This document shows positions 30,266 to 39,096 of a DNA stretch of 64,000 nt, piece after piece; within the stretch, counting starts at the first letter, position 1; every line of letters starts with the position of its first letter. The DNA is from Massilia sp. IC2-477 (GTDB lineage: Bacteria; Pseudomonadota; Gammaproteobacteria; Burkholderiales; Burkholderiaceae_D), in the NCBI RefSeq assembly GCF_020707265.1, contig NZ_JAJFEQ010000001.1, positions 558,001 through 622,000 of the forward strand. Reading direction: 5' to 3'. Position numbers and translations under genes: made by a program. The notes under the pieces are model-generated. The model saw nothing but the letters and a program-made list of their open reading frames with translations, was not told the DNA's origin and searched no databases.

Positions 30266-30946
30266 ATGTCGTACATCCTCGAAGCCCTCAAGAAGGCCCA
30301 GGCCGAACGCCAGCTCGGCAACGCCCCGACCATCCACGCGCCCGCGCCGAGCTATACGGCGCCGGTGACGCGCAGCAGCCGCAATCCGCTGATCGTCGGC
30401 CTTGTGGCCGGCACGCTGGTGGTGGCGCTGGGCGCGCTGTTCCTGCTGCGCCAGCCCGCTTCGGCGCCGGCGCCGGCTGCCGTCGTCGCACAGGCGGCTC
30501 CTGCTCCTGCTCCCGTCCAGGCGCCGGCGCCGCTTGCTGCGCCACCGGCGCCCGCACCGATGCCGGCACCCGTCGCGCCCGCCAAGCCCGTGGAGGCGGT
30601 GAAACCGAAGCCAGCGCCGCCTCCCGTCAAGCCGGCGCCGCGCCCGGAGCCGGTGGAAGCCGTGCCGGAGGCGCCGTCGCGTCCCGTGCTGGTGGCGGCC
30701 GCTCCCGCGCCGGAAGACAACGTCGGCACGCTGCAGTCCCTGCCGGACGCGGTGCAGCGCGAGATCCCGAAAGTGAGCTTCGGCGGCTATATCTATTCGC
30801 CGAACCCGGCCGAGCGCCTGCTGCTGGTCGACAAGATGCTGCGCCGCGAAGGCGAAGAAGTCGCGCCCGGGCTCGTACTCGAGCGCCTGCTGCCGAAGGC
30901 GGCGATCATGAATTTCCGTGGCTACCGCTACCGTGTCGGGTACTGA
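30266..30946 (+). CDS. gspB: GspB-type general secretion protein
   Basis: Partner of GspA, 226 residues. Cytoplasmic start [21 protein letters not shown] is diagnostic; a transmembrane helix (about 41-62) is followed by a long Pro/Ala spacer and the C-terminal GspB domain ([33 protein letters not shown]). It overlaps the next gene by 29 bases, so all three are one transcript. Confidence 0.92.
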   Translation: MSYILEALKKAQAERQLGNAPTIHAPAPSYTAPVTRSSRNPLIVGLVAGTLVVALGALFLLRQPASAPAPAAVVAQAAPAPAPVQAPAPLAAPPAPAPMPAPVAPAKPVEAVKPKPAPPPVKPAPRPEPVEAVPEAPSRPVLVAAAPAPEDNVGTLQSLPDAVQREIPKVSFGGYIYSPNPAERLLLVDKMLRREGEEVAPGLVLERLLPKAAIMNFRGYRYRVGY

Positions 30947-31454
30947 GCGCGGCCCGGGTCCCGTATTGGGCGTAGTGGGCTGGTCCGGCAGCGGCAAGAC
31001 CTCGCTGCTGGAACACCTGATCCTGCGGCTGGCGGGGCAGGGGCTGCGGGTAAACGTCGTCAAGCACAGCCACCACGACGTCGAACTGGAGCCGCCGCGC
31101 AAGGACAGCGCGCGCCTGCGCATGGCCGGGGCGGCCGAGGTGATGCTGGCCTCACCCTACCGCGTCGCCATCCTGCGCGAACTGCGCGGCGCGCCCGAAC
31201 CTTCGCTGGCCGAGCACCTGGCGCGGCTCGCGCCGGCCGACCTGACCCTGGTCGAAGGCTACAAATGGGAGCGCCTGCCCAAGCTGGAAGTGTTCCGGCC
31301 CAGCCTGGGGCGGCCGGCGCTGTATCCCGACGATGCGGACATCGTGGCCGTGGCGTCGGATGGTCCGCGGCCTGCCGGGGCGGGTGGGCTGGACTGGCTG
31401 GACCTGAACGATCCGGACGGGGTGCTGGCGTGGTTGCAACACTGGATGCGCTGA
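30918..31454 (+). CDS. mobB: Molybdopterin-guanine dinucleotide biosynthesis adapter MobB
   Basis: P-loop protein of 178 residues that binds GTP and helps MobA make the bis-MGD cofactor. Walker [11 protein letters not shown] near 20-29; [24 protein letters not shown] and [15 protein letters not shown] are MobB family blocks. GTG 30918 overlaps the end of gspB; GTG 30933 is a second possible start and neither has a clear Shine-Dalgarno. No other molybdenum gene is visible, so linkage to gspAB appears positional. Confidence 0.9.
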   Translation: MATATVSGTERGPGPVLGVVGWSGSGKTSLLEHLILRLAGQGLRVNVVKHSHHDVELEPPRKDSARLRMAGAAEVMLASPYRVAILRELRGAPEPSLAEHLARLAPADLTLVEGYKWERLPKLEVFRPSLGRPALYPDDADIVAVASDGPRPAGAGGLDWLDLNDPDGVLAWLQHWMR

Positions 31455-31515
31455 AGAGCTAAAGTTCTGTTGCGGGGAGCCGTTAATGGTGGATACGCCT
31501 CAATGGGAGAACGAC

Positions 31516-31713
31516 ATGGATGTGTCCAGTATTGCCAAGCTGTCCACCAGCATCGCCGAAACCGGCACCCGCCAGGAAGTGAGCCTCGCCGTTTTCAAGA
31601 AGGCACAGCAGATCCAGGAAGCGACCGCCACCCAGCTGCTCGAAGCGCTGCCGGCGGTGCAGTCCTCGAATCTGCCGTCGCATTTAGGCAATAAAATCAA
31701 TACGACGGCTTGA
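31516..31713 (+). CDS. YjfB-like putative motility protein
   Basis: Small protein of 65 residues with the YjfB/motility family pattern MDVSSIAKLSTSIAETGTRQEV, FKKAQQIQEATATQLLEALP and a C-terminal Gly-Asn-Lys-Ile-Asn tail. ATG 31516 has GGGAGA upstream; the ATG at 31486 is discarded. The family has been linked to motility by genome association only. It is about 45 bases after mobB, away from any flagellar cluster. Confidence 0.7.
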   Translation: MDVSSIAKLSTSIAETGTRQEVSLAVFKKAQQIQEATATQLLEALPAVQSSNLPSHLGNKINTTA

Positions 31714-31740
31714 CCGTCGCGTTCCGGCTGTTCGGTGAAG

Positions 31741-31769
31741 GGAGAACCATGCCACTGGCATCGTTCTCC
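31741..31769. repeat. Single-hairpin form of family B repeat
   Basis: Arms GGAGAAC/GTTCTCC and ATGCCA/TGGCAT, with single unpaired C at each joint: the same two-level stem plan as at 43882 and 46555. A short second stem, CTCAA/TTGAG, follows. It lies between the YjfB-like gene and the bufferin operon. Confidence 0.65.
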
Positions 31770-31809
31770 TCAAGTTCGTTGAGCTGCCGCAACCCAGCAA
31801 CACCCCACC

Positions 31810-31838
31810 TTGCATCTTTCCCCCACCTGATAAATACT
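31810..31838 (+). promoter_or_regulatory. Candidate promoter of the bufferin operon
   Basis: -35 TTGCAT (31810-31815) and -10 AATACT (31833-31838) with a 17-base spacer, 30 bases before the bufA start. The -10 is a moderate match. Confidence 0.4.
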
Positions 31839-31867
31839 GGCGCCTTTCCCCTGCCAGGAGTACCCGC

Positions 31868-32164
31868 ATGACCCACCGCCACGCCCTGATCGCCGCTGCC
31901 CTTGCCAGCGTCTGCGCCCATGCCGCCGCCCAGGACCAGATGGGCACGCCGAAGGCCGACCAGGAAACCTGCTACGGCGTCGCCAAGGCCGGCCAGAACG
32001 ACTGCGGCACCGCTACCCACGGCTGCGCCGGCGTCGCCAAGGTCGACAACGATCCGAACGAGTGGAAGTTCGTGGCCAAGGGCACCTGCACCAAGCTGGG
32101 CGGTTCGCTGGAGGCCGGCAAGGCTGGCAAGGCCGACGCCGACAAGACCGAAGCCAAGAAGTAA
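31868..32164 (+). CDS. bufA: BufA-type bufferin precursor (DUF2282)
   Basis: 98-residue precursor of an MNIO-modified, metal-chelating periplasmic peptide. Signal peptide 1-21 with Ala-rich end, then four Cys in the mature part: C35 (QETCYGV), C46 (NDCGTA), C53 (HGCAGV) and C74 (KGTCTKLGG). This is the BufA1 Cys layout; in described bufferins these cysteines are converted to thiooxazole-type groups that bind copper. A Lys/Ala-rich tail follows. Shine-Dalgarno CAGGAG precedes ATG 31868. It is 3 bases before the gene of its modifying enzyme. Family firm; metal identity inferred. Confidence 0.92.
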   Translation: MTHRHALIAAALASVCAHAAAQDQMGTPKADQETCYGVAKAGQNDCGTATHGCAGVAKVDNDPNEWKFVAKGTCTKLGGSLEAGKAGKADADKTEAKK

Positions 32165-32167
32165 TCC

Positions 32168-33799
32168 ATGCATGTCCCCGGTGCGGCAGGGGTGGGGCTG
32201 CGTGCCCCGCACTACCGCGCCTTCCTCGAACAGCGTCCGCCGGTCGGCTTCATCGAAGTCCATAGCGAGAACTACCTCGCGCGCGCCGGCTGGGACTGGC
32301 ACGTGCTCGGCACCCTGCGCCGCGACTATCCCGTCAGCCTGCACGGCGTCGGCCTGGGCCTGGGTTCCGCCCGCGGCTTTTCCGAGGCCCACCTGGAGCG
32401 CATCCGCGCCCTGGTCGACGCCGTCGATCCCTTCCTCGTTTCCGAACACCTGAGCTGGGGCGCACTGGCCGACCGCCAGCTCAACGACCTGCTGCCGCTC
32501 GCGCTGGACGAGGCCGCGCTGGCGCTGCTGTGCGAGCGCGTCGACCGGGTACAGACACGCCTCAAGCGCCGCCTGCTGGTGGAAAACGTCTCGACCTACG
32601 TGCGCTTTCGCGCCGACACCATGAGCGAGGCCGAATTCCTGGCCGAGCTGGCGCGGCGCACCGGCTGCGGCATCCTGCTCGACGTGAACAACCTCTACGT
32701 CAACCAGCACAACCACGGCGAGGATGCGCGCGCCGCCATCGCCGCGCTGCCCGTGGGCTGCGTGGGCGAGATCCACCTCGCGGGCCACCTGCACACGCCG
32801 CTGGCCCTGGTCGACCACCACGGCGCCGCGGTGGCCGAGCCGGTCTGGGACCTGTACCGCGCCGCGCTGCAACGCTTCGGCCGGGTGCCGGCGCTGGTCG
32901 AATGGGATGCCGATCTGCCTGAGCTCGCCGTCCTGGTGGCGCAGGCGGCGCAGGCCGACGCCATCGCGCGCGATGCGCCGCCTGCCGCCGCGGCGCCGGC
33001 GGTCCTGGCTGCGCCGCAGCCGGCGCCCGTGGACGGCCGGCTCGCCACGCTCCAGCAGCGCTTCGGCGAAGCGCTGTTCGACCGCTGGCGCGAAGCCGAC
33101 CTGGAGCCTTTGCTGAGCGAGGGCAGGGTGGACCGGCTGGCGCTGTATCGCGGCAACCTGAGCGCCGGCTGGGAACGCGCCCTGGGCGAGGCCTATCCGG
33201 TGCTGCGCCAGCTGGTGGGAGAGGAATTCTTCGCCGGCCTGGCGCGCGTCTATGGGAAGGCGCTACCTTCGCAAGACCCGGACCTGGCCGGTTTCGGCGC
33301 CCGTTTCGCGGAATTTCTTGCCGGCTTTGCCCCGGCCGCCGCGTATCCCTACCTGCCGGACGTGGCCAGGGTCGAGTGGGCGGTGCACCGGGCCTATCTG
33401 GCGCCGGATGTGGTATCGCCTGGCGTCGAGGCGCTGGCTGGGCTGGCGCCGGACGCCGTCGAGGCCGCCCGTTTCACCCTGCACCCGTCCGTGGCGCTCG
33501 TGCGCAGCCGCTGGGCGGTCGCGGCGCTGTGGCAGGCGCACCAGCCGGGCGGTCCGGCGCTGCCGGCGCGCATGGACCAGCGCTGCGCCGCCTTGGTGGT
33601 CCGGCGCGGCTGGCAGGTACAGGTGGTGGAACTGATGGGTGCGGAAGCGGCCGCCCTGGAGTGCCTGGCGGCGGGCGCCAGCTTCGGCGAGGCGATCGAT
33701 GCCTTGCTGGGCGCTACAGTGGAAGGGCGGGCGCCGGACATCGGCGCCATGCTGCAGGGCTGGTTCAGACTGGGCGTGGTGGCCGCGATTGCGGCCTAA
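32168..33799 (+). CDS. bufB: Fused BufB (MNIO, DUF692) and BufC (DUF2063) bufferin maturation protein
   Basis: 543 residues in one frame. Residues 1-265 are the MNIO di/tri-iron oxidase (BufB): [14 protein letters not shown] (28-36), VSEHLSW (91-97), LLVENVSTY (136-144), [15 protein letters not shown] (170-184), EIHLAGH (201-207) and VEWDADLP (244-251). An Ala/Pro linker (268-290) joins them to a complete DUF2063 domain (about 291-543; [21 protein letters not shown]), the BufC partner that helps peptide recognition and is normally a separate gene. No DoxX-like bufD follows. The fusion fixes enzyme and partner in one chain. The weak ribosome site suggests translational coupling to bufA. Confidence 0.92.
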   Translation: MHVPGAAGVGLRAPHYRAFLEQRPPVGFIEVHSENYLARAGWDWHVLGTLRRDYPVSLHGVGLGLGSARGFSEAHLERIRALVDAVDPFLVSEHLSWGALADRQLNDLLPLALDEAALALLCERVDRVQTRLKRRLLVENVSTYVRFRADTMSEAEFLAELARRTGCGILLDVNNLYVNQHNHGEDARAAIAALPVGCVGEIHLAGHLHTPLALVDHHGAAVAEPVWDLYRAALQRFGRVPALVEWDADLPELAVLVAQAAQADAIARDAPPAAAAPAVLAAPQPAPVDGRLATLQQRFGEALFDRWREADLEPLLSEGRVDRLALYRGNLSAGWERALGEAYPVLRQLVGEEFFAGLARVYGKALPSQDPDLAGFGARFAEFLAGFAPAAAYPYLPDVARVEWAVHRAYLAPDVVSPGVEALAGLAPDAVEAARFTLHPSVALVRSRWAVAALWQAHQPGGPALPARMDQRCAALVVRRGWQVQVVELMGAEAAALECLAAGASFGEAIDALLGATVEGRAPDIGAMLQGWFRLGVVAAIAA

Positions 33800-33820
33800 A
33801 GCCGGAAAGGCCGCTGGAAC

Positions 33821-34102
33821 TCAGTGGAAAGCGCGCAGGATGCGGTCTTCGCCGGTGCGGTCGCAGAAGCGTTCGTTGGCGGCGCGGGTGGCGGCCATCA
33901 TGCGCTCCAGCTGGGCGTCTTCGAAACGCGCAAGCTCCTCGTTGGCCGCTTCCAGCGCCAGCGCCAGCTTGGCGCGCGCGTTCTGGTACAGGGCGCTGGT
34001 GTAGTGATCGGTGTTTTTCAGCAGCTCTTCCGCGTTCTCGATGACGAGACGCAGGTCGCCAATGAGCTGTTCCTGAGACTGGGCGCGGTTTGGGGTTTCC
34101 AT
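33821..34102 (-). CDS. DUF883/ElaB-like protein without membrane anchor
   Basis: 93 residues. The N-terminal helical part (LIGDLRLVIENAEELLKNT...ARAKLALALEAANEEL) matches DUF883 (ElaB/YqjD), ribosome-associated stationary-phase proteins. The C-terminal transmembrane helix usual in that family is absent; the chain ends in RTGEDRILRAFH. GGTGGAG precedes ATG 34102. Family moderate; function unknown. Confidence 0.72.
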   Translation of the reverse strand: METPNRAQSQEQLIGDLRLVIENAEELLKNTDHYTSALYQNARAKLALALEAANEELARFEDAQLERMMAATRAANERFCDRTGEDRILRAFH

Positions 34103-34218
34103 GGCTCCACCTATGGCCGGTTGATATAAGTCGTGTCCTGATGACTTAAAATATAAACAAGGAAGCCCCGCTCTGTTTGTTAGGGCGCAAACATAAGCCC
34201 GCCGTTTTTTGCCCCTTT

Positions 34219-34431
34219 TTACTGAACGCGGATCTGCAGGTCGCCCACGCTGACCGTCTGTCCACTGCGGATTTTCGCGGTCTTGCGCAGTTCCTGCTTG
34301 CCGTCGACCGACACCACGCCGCTGGCGACCATGTTCTTGCCGGCGCCGCCGCTGTCGACCAGGCCGACCAGCTTCAGCAGCTGGTTGACCTCGACGAATT
34401 CTGATGTCAAATCGAAAACTATTTTTTGCAT
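34219..34431 (-). CDS. S4-domain RNA-binding protein (YbcJ-like)
   Basis: 70 residues made of one S4 domain: FVEVNQLLKLVGLVDSGGAGKNMVASGVVSVDG. This is the YbcJ/RQC-type small RNA-binding family, with likely ribosome or RNA contacts. GAGGA precedes ATG 34431. It starts 21 bases after the fumC stop and is probably co-transcribed with it. Confidence 0.85.
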   Translation of the reverse strand: MQKIVFDLTSEFVEVNQLLKLVGLVDSGGAGKNMVASGVVSVDGKQELRKTAKIRSGQTVSVGDLQIRVQ

Positions 34432-34452
34432 TCTATCCTCGGGGTGGTGGGT

Positions 34453-35850
<1,398 letters not shown>

Positions 35851-35934
35851 GGCTTTCCTGTCGAATGAGGGCTGTTATTAAAGAGTTTAGCCGATTGTCC
35901 GTTAACTACGCTCTGGCTTCATTTTCTTGCTCCT

Positions 35935-36933
35935 ATGGCTAGCCGCCTTCCACTGTTACTTATTTGCGCCTTGCTGGCCGGCGCCGTCCAGGCGGCCGAA
36001 CTCGGCGAAGCGCGTGTCAGCTCCTTCATCGGCCAGCCGCTGGTGGCCGACATCGAGCTGACCATGCTGGAAGACGCCGCCACCCCGGTCCAGGTGCGCC
36101 TGGCGCATCCGAACGTCTACCGCGGCGCCAACATCGGCATGCCGGCCGTGCTGTCGACCTTGCGCATGTCGGTGATGCGGCGCGACGGCCGCCAGTTCCT
36201 GCATGTGACCTCGCTGGGGACGGTGGACACCGAACACCTGCACCTCTACCTGGAACTGGCCGACGGCTCGCAGCGCAGCGTGCGCCTGGCCACCCTGTGG
36301 CTGACGCCGGATCCGAATCCGGCGCCGCCGCCGGTACCGGTCCCGGTCGCGCCGCCGGTCGCCGCCAAGGCGGAGCCTGCGCCAAAACCGGCGCCAAAGC
36401 CAGCGCCTGTGCCGAAACCAGCGCCTGCGCCCAAGCCGGTCGCTGTGGCGCCCAAGCCGGCTGAAGTCGTGCCAGCGAAGCCTGCAGCAGCACCGGAAGG
36501 CGCCAGCTGCGCCCCCGTGGTGCGGAAGGATGTCGACGCCTGCGTCATGCTGGGGGCGAAGAACGCCATGCTGCGCGAGCAACTGGGCCAGCTGGAAGAC
36601 AAGTTAAAGGTGCTGCAGGTGGCGGCGGGCGCCTCACCGGCGTCCGTTGTGCCGCCGGTCAAGGTGCACAAGCCGAAGAAGAAAAAGCCGGAGCCTGCGC
36701 CTGATCCGGACATGTCCTGGCTGCCGCTGGCTGGAGCCGGCGCCGCCGTGCTGGCCCTGCTGGCGGTCTTGGCAATCGTCCTGCGCCGCCGCAAGGCGAA
36801 GGGGCGCGCGGTCGAGCCCCGGGTCGGCCTGGTGGCGCGCCTGAAGGCCCGCTTCAAGCGCAAGCCGGCGCCCAAAACAACGGTCGAGCCGACCCTGGAA
36901 GAGGGCGCGCACGAGTCGTCTACACAAGTCTGA
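35935..36933 (+). CDS. Short FimV-like protein
   Basis: 332 residues with signal peptide 1-20. Residues 21-123 match the N-terminal domain of FimV (ELGEARVSSFIGQPLVADIELTML; HPNVYRGANIGMPAVLSTL). A Pro/Lys/Ala spacer, a short coiled coil (MLREQLGQLEDKLKVLQV) and a transmembrane helix near 263-283 follow, with a basic cytoplasmic tail. Full-length FimV is much longer and has LysM and C-terminal TPR parts, both missing here. It may be a second, truncated FimV used in cell-pole or pilus organisation. Confidence 0.8.
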   Translation: MASRLPLLLICALLAGAVQAAELGEARVSSFIGQPLVADIELTMLEDAATPVQVRLAHPNVYRGANIGMPAVLSTLRMSVMRRDGRQFLHVTSLGTVDTEHLHLYLELADGSQRSVRLATLWLTPDPNPAPPPVPVPVAPPVAAKAEPAPKPAPKPAPVPKPAPAPKPVAVAPKPAEVVPAKPAAAPEGASCAPVVRKDVDACVMLGAKNAMLREQLGQLEDKLKVLQVAAGASPASVVPPVKVHKPKKKKPEPAPDPDMSWLPLAGAGAAVLALLAVLAIVLRRRKAKGRAVEPRVGLVARLKARFKRKPAPKTTVEPTLEEGAHESSTQV

Positions 36934-36942
36934 TAATTGCGC

Positions 36943-37207
36943 TATACTGGTTTCGTGGTCGCGAGATCACAAACGGCACAGAGACCTGGCGCAGCCACCA
37001 CCGATAGCGTGGCGCGGAAAGCAGGTGACGCTGAAGAAGCGCCTGTGTCCGGAAGCGGTTTGTCTGCCAACTGCGGCAGCAAACGCCGGATGCAACCGGC
37101 AAGAGGCGACGCCAGGAGATACCTGGAGGTCGCTCTCCCCCAATTTCGTAGCCGAGCCTTCCGCTCGGGTACATCGACAAAAGCGCCCGCGGGCGCTTTT
37201 TTCTTTT
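36943..37207 (+). ncRNA. Structured non-coding RNA candidate with own -10 box and terminator
   Basis: About 250 bases between the FimV-like stop and the HDOD gene. -10 TATACT at 36943-36948, so transcription likely starts near 36955; the -35 is poor. Helices seen: GUGGUC/GAUCAC with GCGA tetraloop at the 5' end; CACAG/CUGUG closing a junction that holds ACCUG/CAGGU, GCCAC/GUGGC and CGCU/AGCG; UCCG/CGGA with GUUUG/CAAAC and CUGCC/GGCAG; GCGAC/GUCGC with CCAGG/CCUGG; CCGAGC/GCUCGG; and the terminator. I could not assign it to tmRNA, RNase P, 6S, SRP or a riboswitch class. Confidence 0.7.
37179..37207 (+). terminator. Terminator of the structured RNA
   Basis: Perfect palindrome GCGCCC/GGGCGC flanked by AAAA and a T run (T6, C, T4). 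Confidence 0.9.
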
Positions 37208-37314
37208 CCGGCTCCTGTTTCGCGGCGCGCCTTGTCATGTGGCGTGCATATCCGGCCTGCCGCCAGTCGGCCGGACAGGCTACAATCCCTATGCGGGACA
37301 GACCCGGGCCTACT

Positions 37315-38286
37315 ATGAAAAATTGGATCAATCGTTTATTGAGCGGCGAGCAGGCGCAGACGGCGACGCCGCAAGCCGGTGCTGCCCAGCCCGGCGTGCA
37401 GGAGGGCGGGGCGGACAGCGGCCGCACCGACGCCCTGTATTACCGCTGGCTGGCCGGTCCGGCCATGTTCGACGCGCCGGCCGACACCGAACGCCAGATC
37501 CTCGAGCAGATAAGCGCGCTGGCGCAGAACCCCGCCGTGGCGGCGGAACTGGTGCCGCGCGTGCCCGAACTGATCCCCCGGCTGCTGCGCAGCCTGCGTG
37601 ACGAAAGCGTGTCCACCGGCGAACTGGCCAGCCAGTTGGCCGAGGACGTGGTGCTGGTCGCGGAAGTGCTGCGCGAAGCGAACAGCGCCTATTACCGGCC
37701 CGCCACCCCCATCAAGACGCTGGACGCGGCCATCATGCTGATGGGCCAGAACGGCCTGCGCATGCTGCTGGCGCGGGTCGCCTTCCGTCCCGTCATCAAG
37801 CTGCACGAAGCCGGCTTTGCACGGCGCGCGGCGCCGCTGGTGTGGAACCATTCCGAGAAATGCGCCGTCGCGGCCAGCCTGATGGCGTCGGCCGTGGCGG
37901 CCGATATCTTCGAAGCCTGCCTGGCCGGGCTGATGCAGGACGTGGGGCTGGTGGTCGCCTTCCGCCTGGCCGACCGGATCTGCCAGAACGGCAAGGTGCC
38001 ACGCTCGGAGGAATTCGGCATCGAACTGCTGGCGCGCAGCCGGGCGTTGTCGGCGGTGATCGCGGCGCACTGGGATTTCCCGCCAGCCGTAGGCGATGCG
38101 ATCGTGGAAGCGGGAGAGGGGATTGGCTCGAGCCTGTCACAGGCGCTGGCCCAGGGCGACCAGATCGCCAAGCTGCGGCTGCTGATCGACGCCGGCCTGA
38201 TCGACGAGGACGATGCGCTGGTCAGCCAGGGCTTGAATGGCTACCAGCGGCGTTGCCTCGGGAAGCTGAGCAATCTGGACTCGTAG
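37315..38286 (+). CDS. HDOD-domain protein
   Basis: 323 residues with one HDOD domain at about 55-265 (LAEDVVLVAEVLREANSAYY; PIKTLDAAIMLMGQNGLRMLLARVAF; AGLMQDVGLVVAFRLAD). The HD dyad is not complete, as usual for HDOD proteins, which act in signalling rather than catalysis. ATG 37315 is preferred over ATG 37291 because TACAAT at 37281 would be the -10 box and place the transcript start near 37293. The stop TAG lies in the end of a family A repeat. Confidence 0.88.
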   Translation: MKNWINRLLSGEQAQTATPQAGAAQPGVQEGGADSGRTDALYYRWLAGPAMFDAPADTERQILEQISALAQNPAVAAELVPRVPELIPRLLRSLRDESVSTGELASQLAEDVVLVAEVLREANSAYYRPATPIKTLDAAIMLMGQNGLRMLLARVAFRPVIKLHEAGFARRAAPLVWNHSEKCAVAASLMASAVAADIFEACLAGLMQDVGLVVAFRLADRICQNGKVPRSEEFGIELLARSRALSAVIAAHWDFPPAVGDAIVEAGEGIGSSLSQALAQGDQIAKLRLLIDAGLIDEDDALVSQGLNGYQRRCLGKLSNLDS

Positions 38287-38436
38287 GGTGGGCGGGGTAA
38301 TTCTGGGCAGTGCCCGGAATTACAAACGCCCACGCGGAAATGGGTGTGGTTGATTACGTCGCGACAGTGCTGGCGAACGCTGACCGCGTGGGGGGCTCTG
38401 GTCCGGTGGACCAGAGCACGAGCCGCCCAACCTACG
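38282..38436. repeat. Dispersed inverted-repeat element (family A), copy 3
   Basis: 155 bp with ends CGTAGGGTGGGCGGG and CCGCCCAACCTACG. Inner arms CCACGCGG and CCGCGTGG. Two extra perfect hairpins sit inside the ends: GTAATTC/GAATTAC with GGGCA/TGCCC, and GCTCTGGTCC/GGACCAGAGC. The left end contains the stop codon of the HDOD gene. Confidence 0.8.
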
Positions 38437-38442
38437 GCAAAC

Positions 38443-38470
38443 AAAAAAGGCACCCGCAGGTGCCTTCGAT
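38443..38470 (-). terminator. Terminator of the FliT-like gene
   Basis: GGCACC / GGTGCC stem, loop CGCA, T run of six on the minus strand. Confidence 0.85.
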
Positions 38471-38486
38471 GCTCGATCCGTCCGGA

Positions 38487-38768
38487 TCAGTGTGCGCACA
38501 TCGCGCGGTCCAGCTGCCCCATCCACGGCTCGGTCACGTCACGAATCGCGCGGTCATTGGCCATCAGCTGCTTGAGCAGGTCGATCTTACGCTGGCGCAT
38601 GCTGCCTTCCAGTGCCGGCACGCCGCCGATTGCCGCGCCTGCAGCCACCGACGCCTGCACGTTCAGCTTGTCGAAACCGGTCCAGTCGCCAGCCTCGGCG
38701 GCGCCCTTCATCTGACCGCTCAGGCCAGCGAGGTTTTCGTACATCGAGAGGACGTCGTTCGAGGTCAT
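38487..38768 (-). CDS. fliT: FliT-like flagellar export chaperone
   Basis: 93 all-helical residues: SNDVLSMYENLAGLSGQMKGAAEAGDW, then ALEGSMRQRKIDLLKQLMANDRAIRDVTEPWMGQL. Length and the pattern of the last helix fit FliT, which binds the filament cap FliD and regulates FlhDC in enterics. The start is ATG 38768; a longer frame upstream is not favoured. It is isolated from other flagellar genes here, so the assignment rests on sequence alone. Confidence 0.65.
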   Translation of the reverse strand: MTSNDVLSMYENLAGLSGQMKGAAEAGDWTGFDKLNVQASVAAGAAIGGVPALEGSMRQRKIDLLKQLMANDRAIRDVTEPWMGQLDRAMCAH

Positions 38769-39096
38769 GTTAGCACCAAGGCAATTCACGCCGGCCGGAT
38801 TGCCGGGTATCTAAGGCATTTACGGTTGGGGTTTTGGGAACTTTAGGGTTTTTCGAAAATATTTTTAAAAATTTTTCGGCTGCCACGAATGTTGTCAGTC
38901 ATACATGTTCAATCCCTCCGGCGTGGTCCAGAATGCCCCCGCCATTCCCCGGTTTGCGCAGTCTGGCCCCGTTTTTTGCAGTCTGTCGCAATTCGCGCGC
39001 AGTGCATGCCCGGCTTTCATAGAGTGCATGCTGGGTTCTTGCGCCATGGAGCGCAACAGCCGCGCCAATAAAAACAGATTCGAGAGAGAGACTTTT
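38769..39096. promoter_or_regulatory. Divergent intergenic region with AT-rich palindrome and direct repeat
   Basis: 328 bases between fliT and the M1 peptidase gene. 38857-38880 is an AT-rich dyad (CGAAAA ... TTTTCG) likely to bend. AGTGCATGC occurs twice, at 39001 and 39023, 22 bases apart (two helical turns), each with a palindromic GCATGC. No good -35/-10 pair was found. Confidence 0.35.

Noticed and set aside
37016-37125. Possible cobalamin riboswitch (GGAAA..GGUG and GCCAGGAGA)
   Set aside because: The loop between GGUG and the next CC is too long, the CCCGCAACUGU block is absent, and no B12 gene follows; the similarity is partial. An Infernal search would settle it.
36943-37207. RNase P, 6S or SRP RNA
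   Set aside because: The conserved RNase P P4 sequences (GAGGAAAGU, ACAGAA), the SRP loop GGAAGGAAGCAGCC and a 6S-like long open rod are not present.
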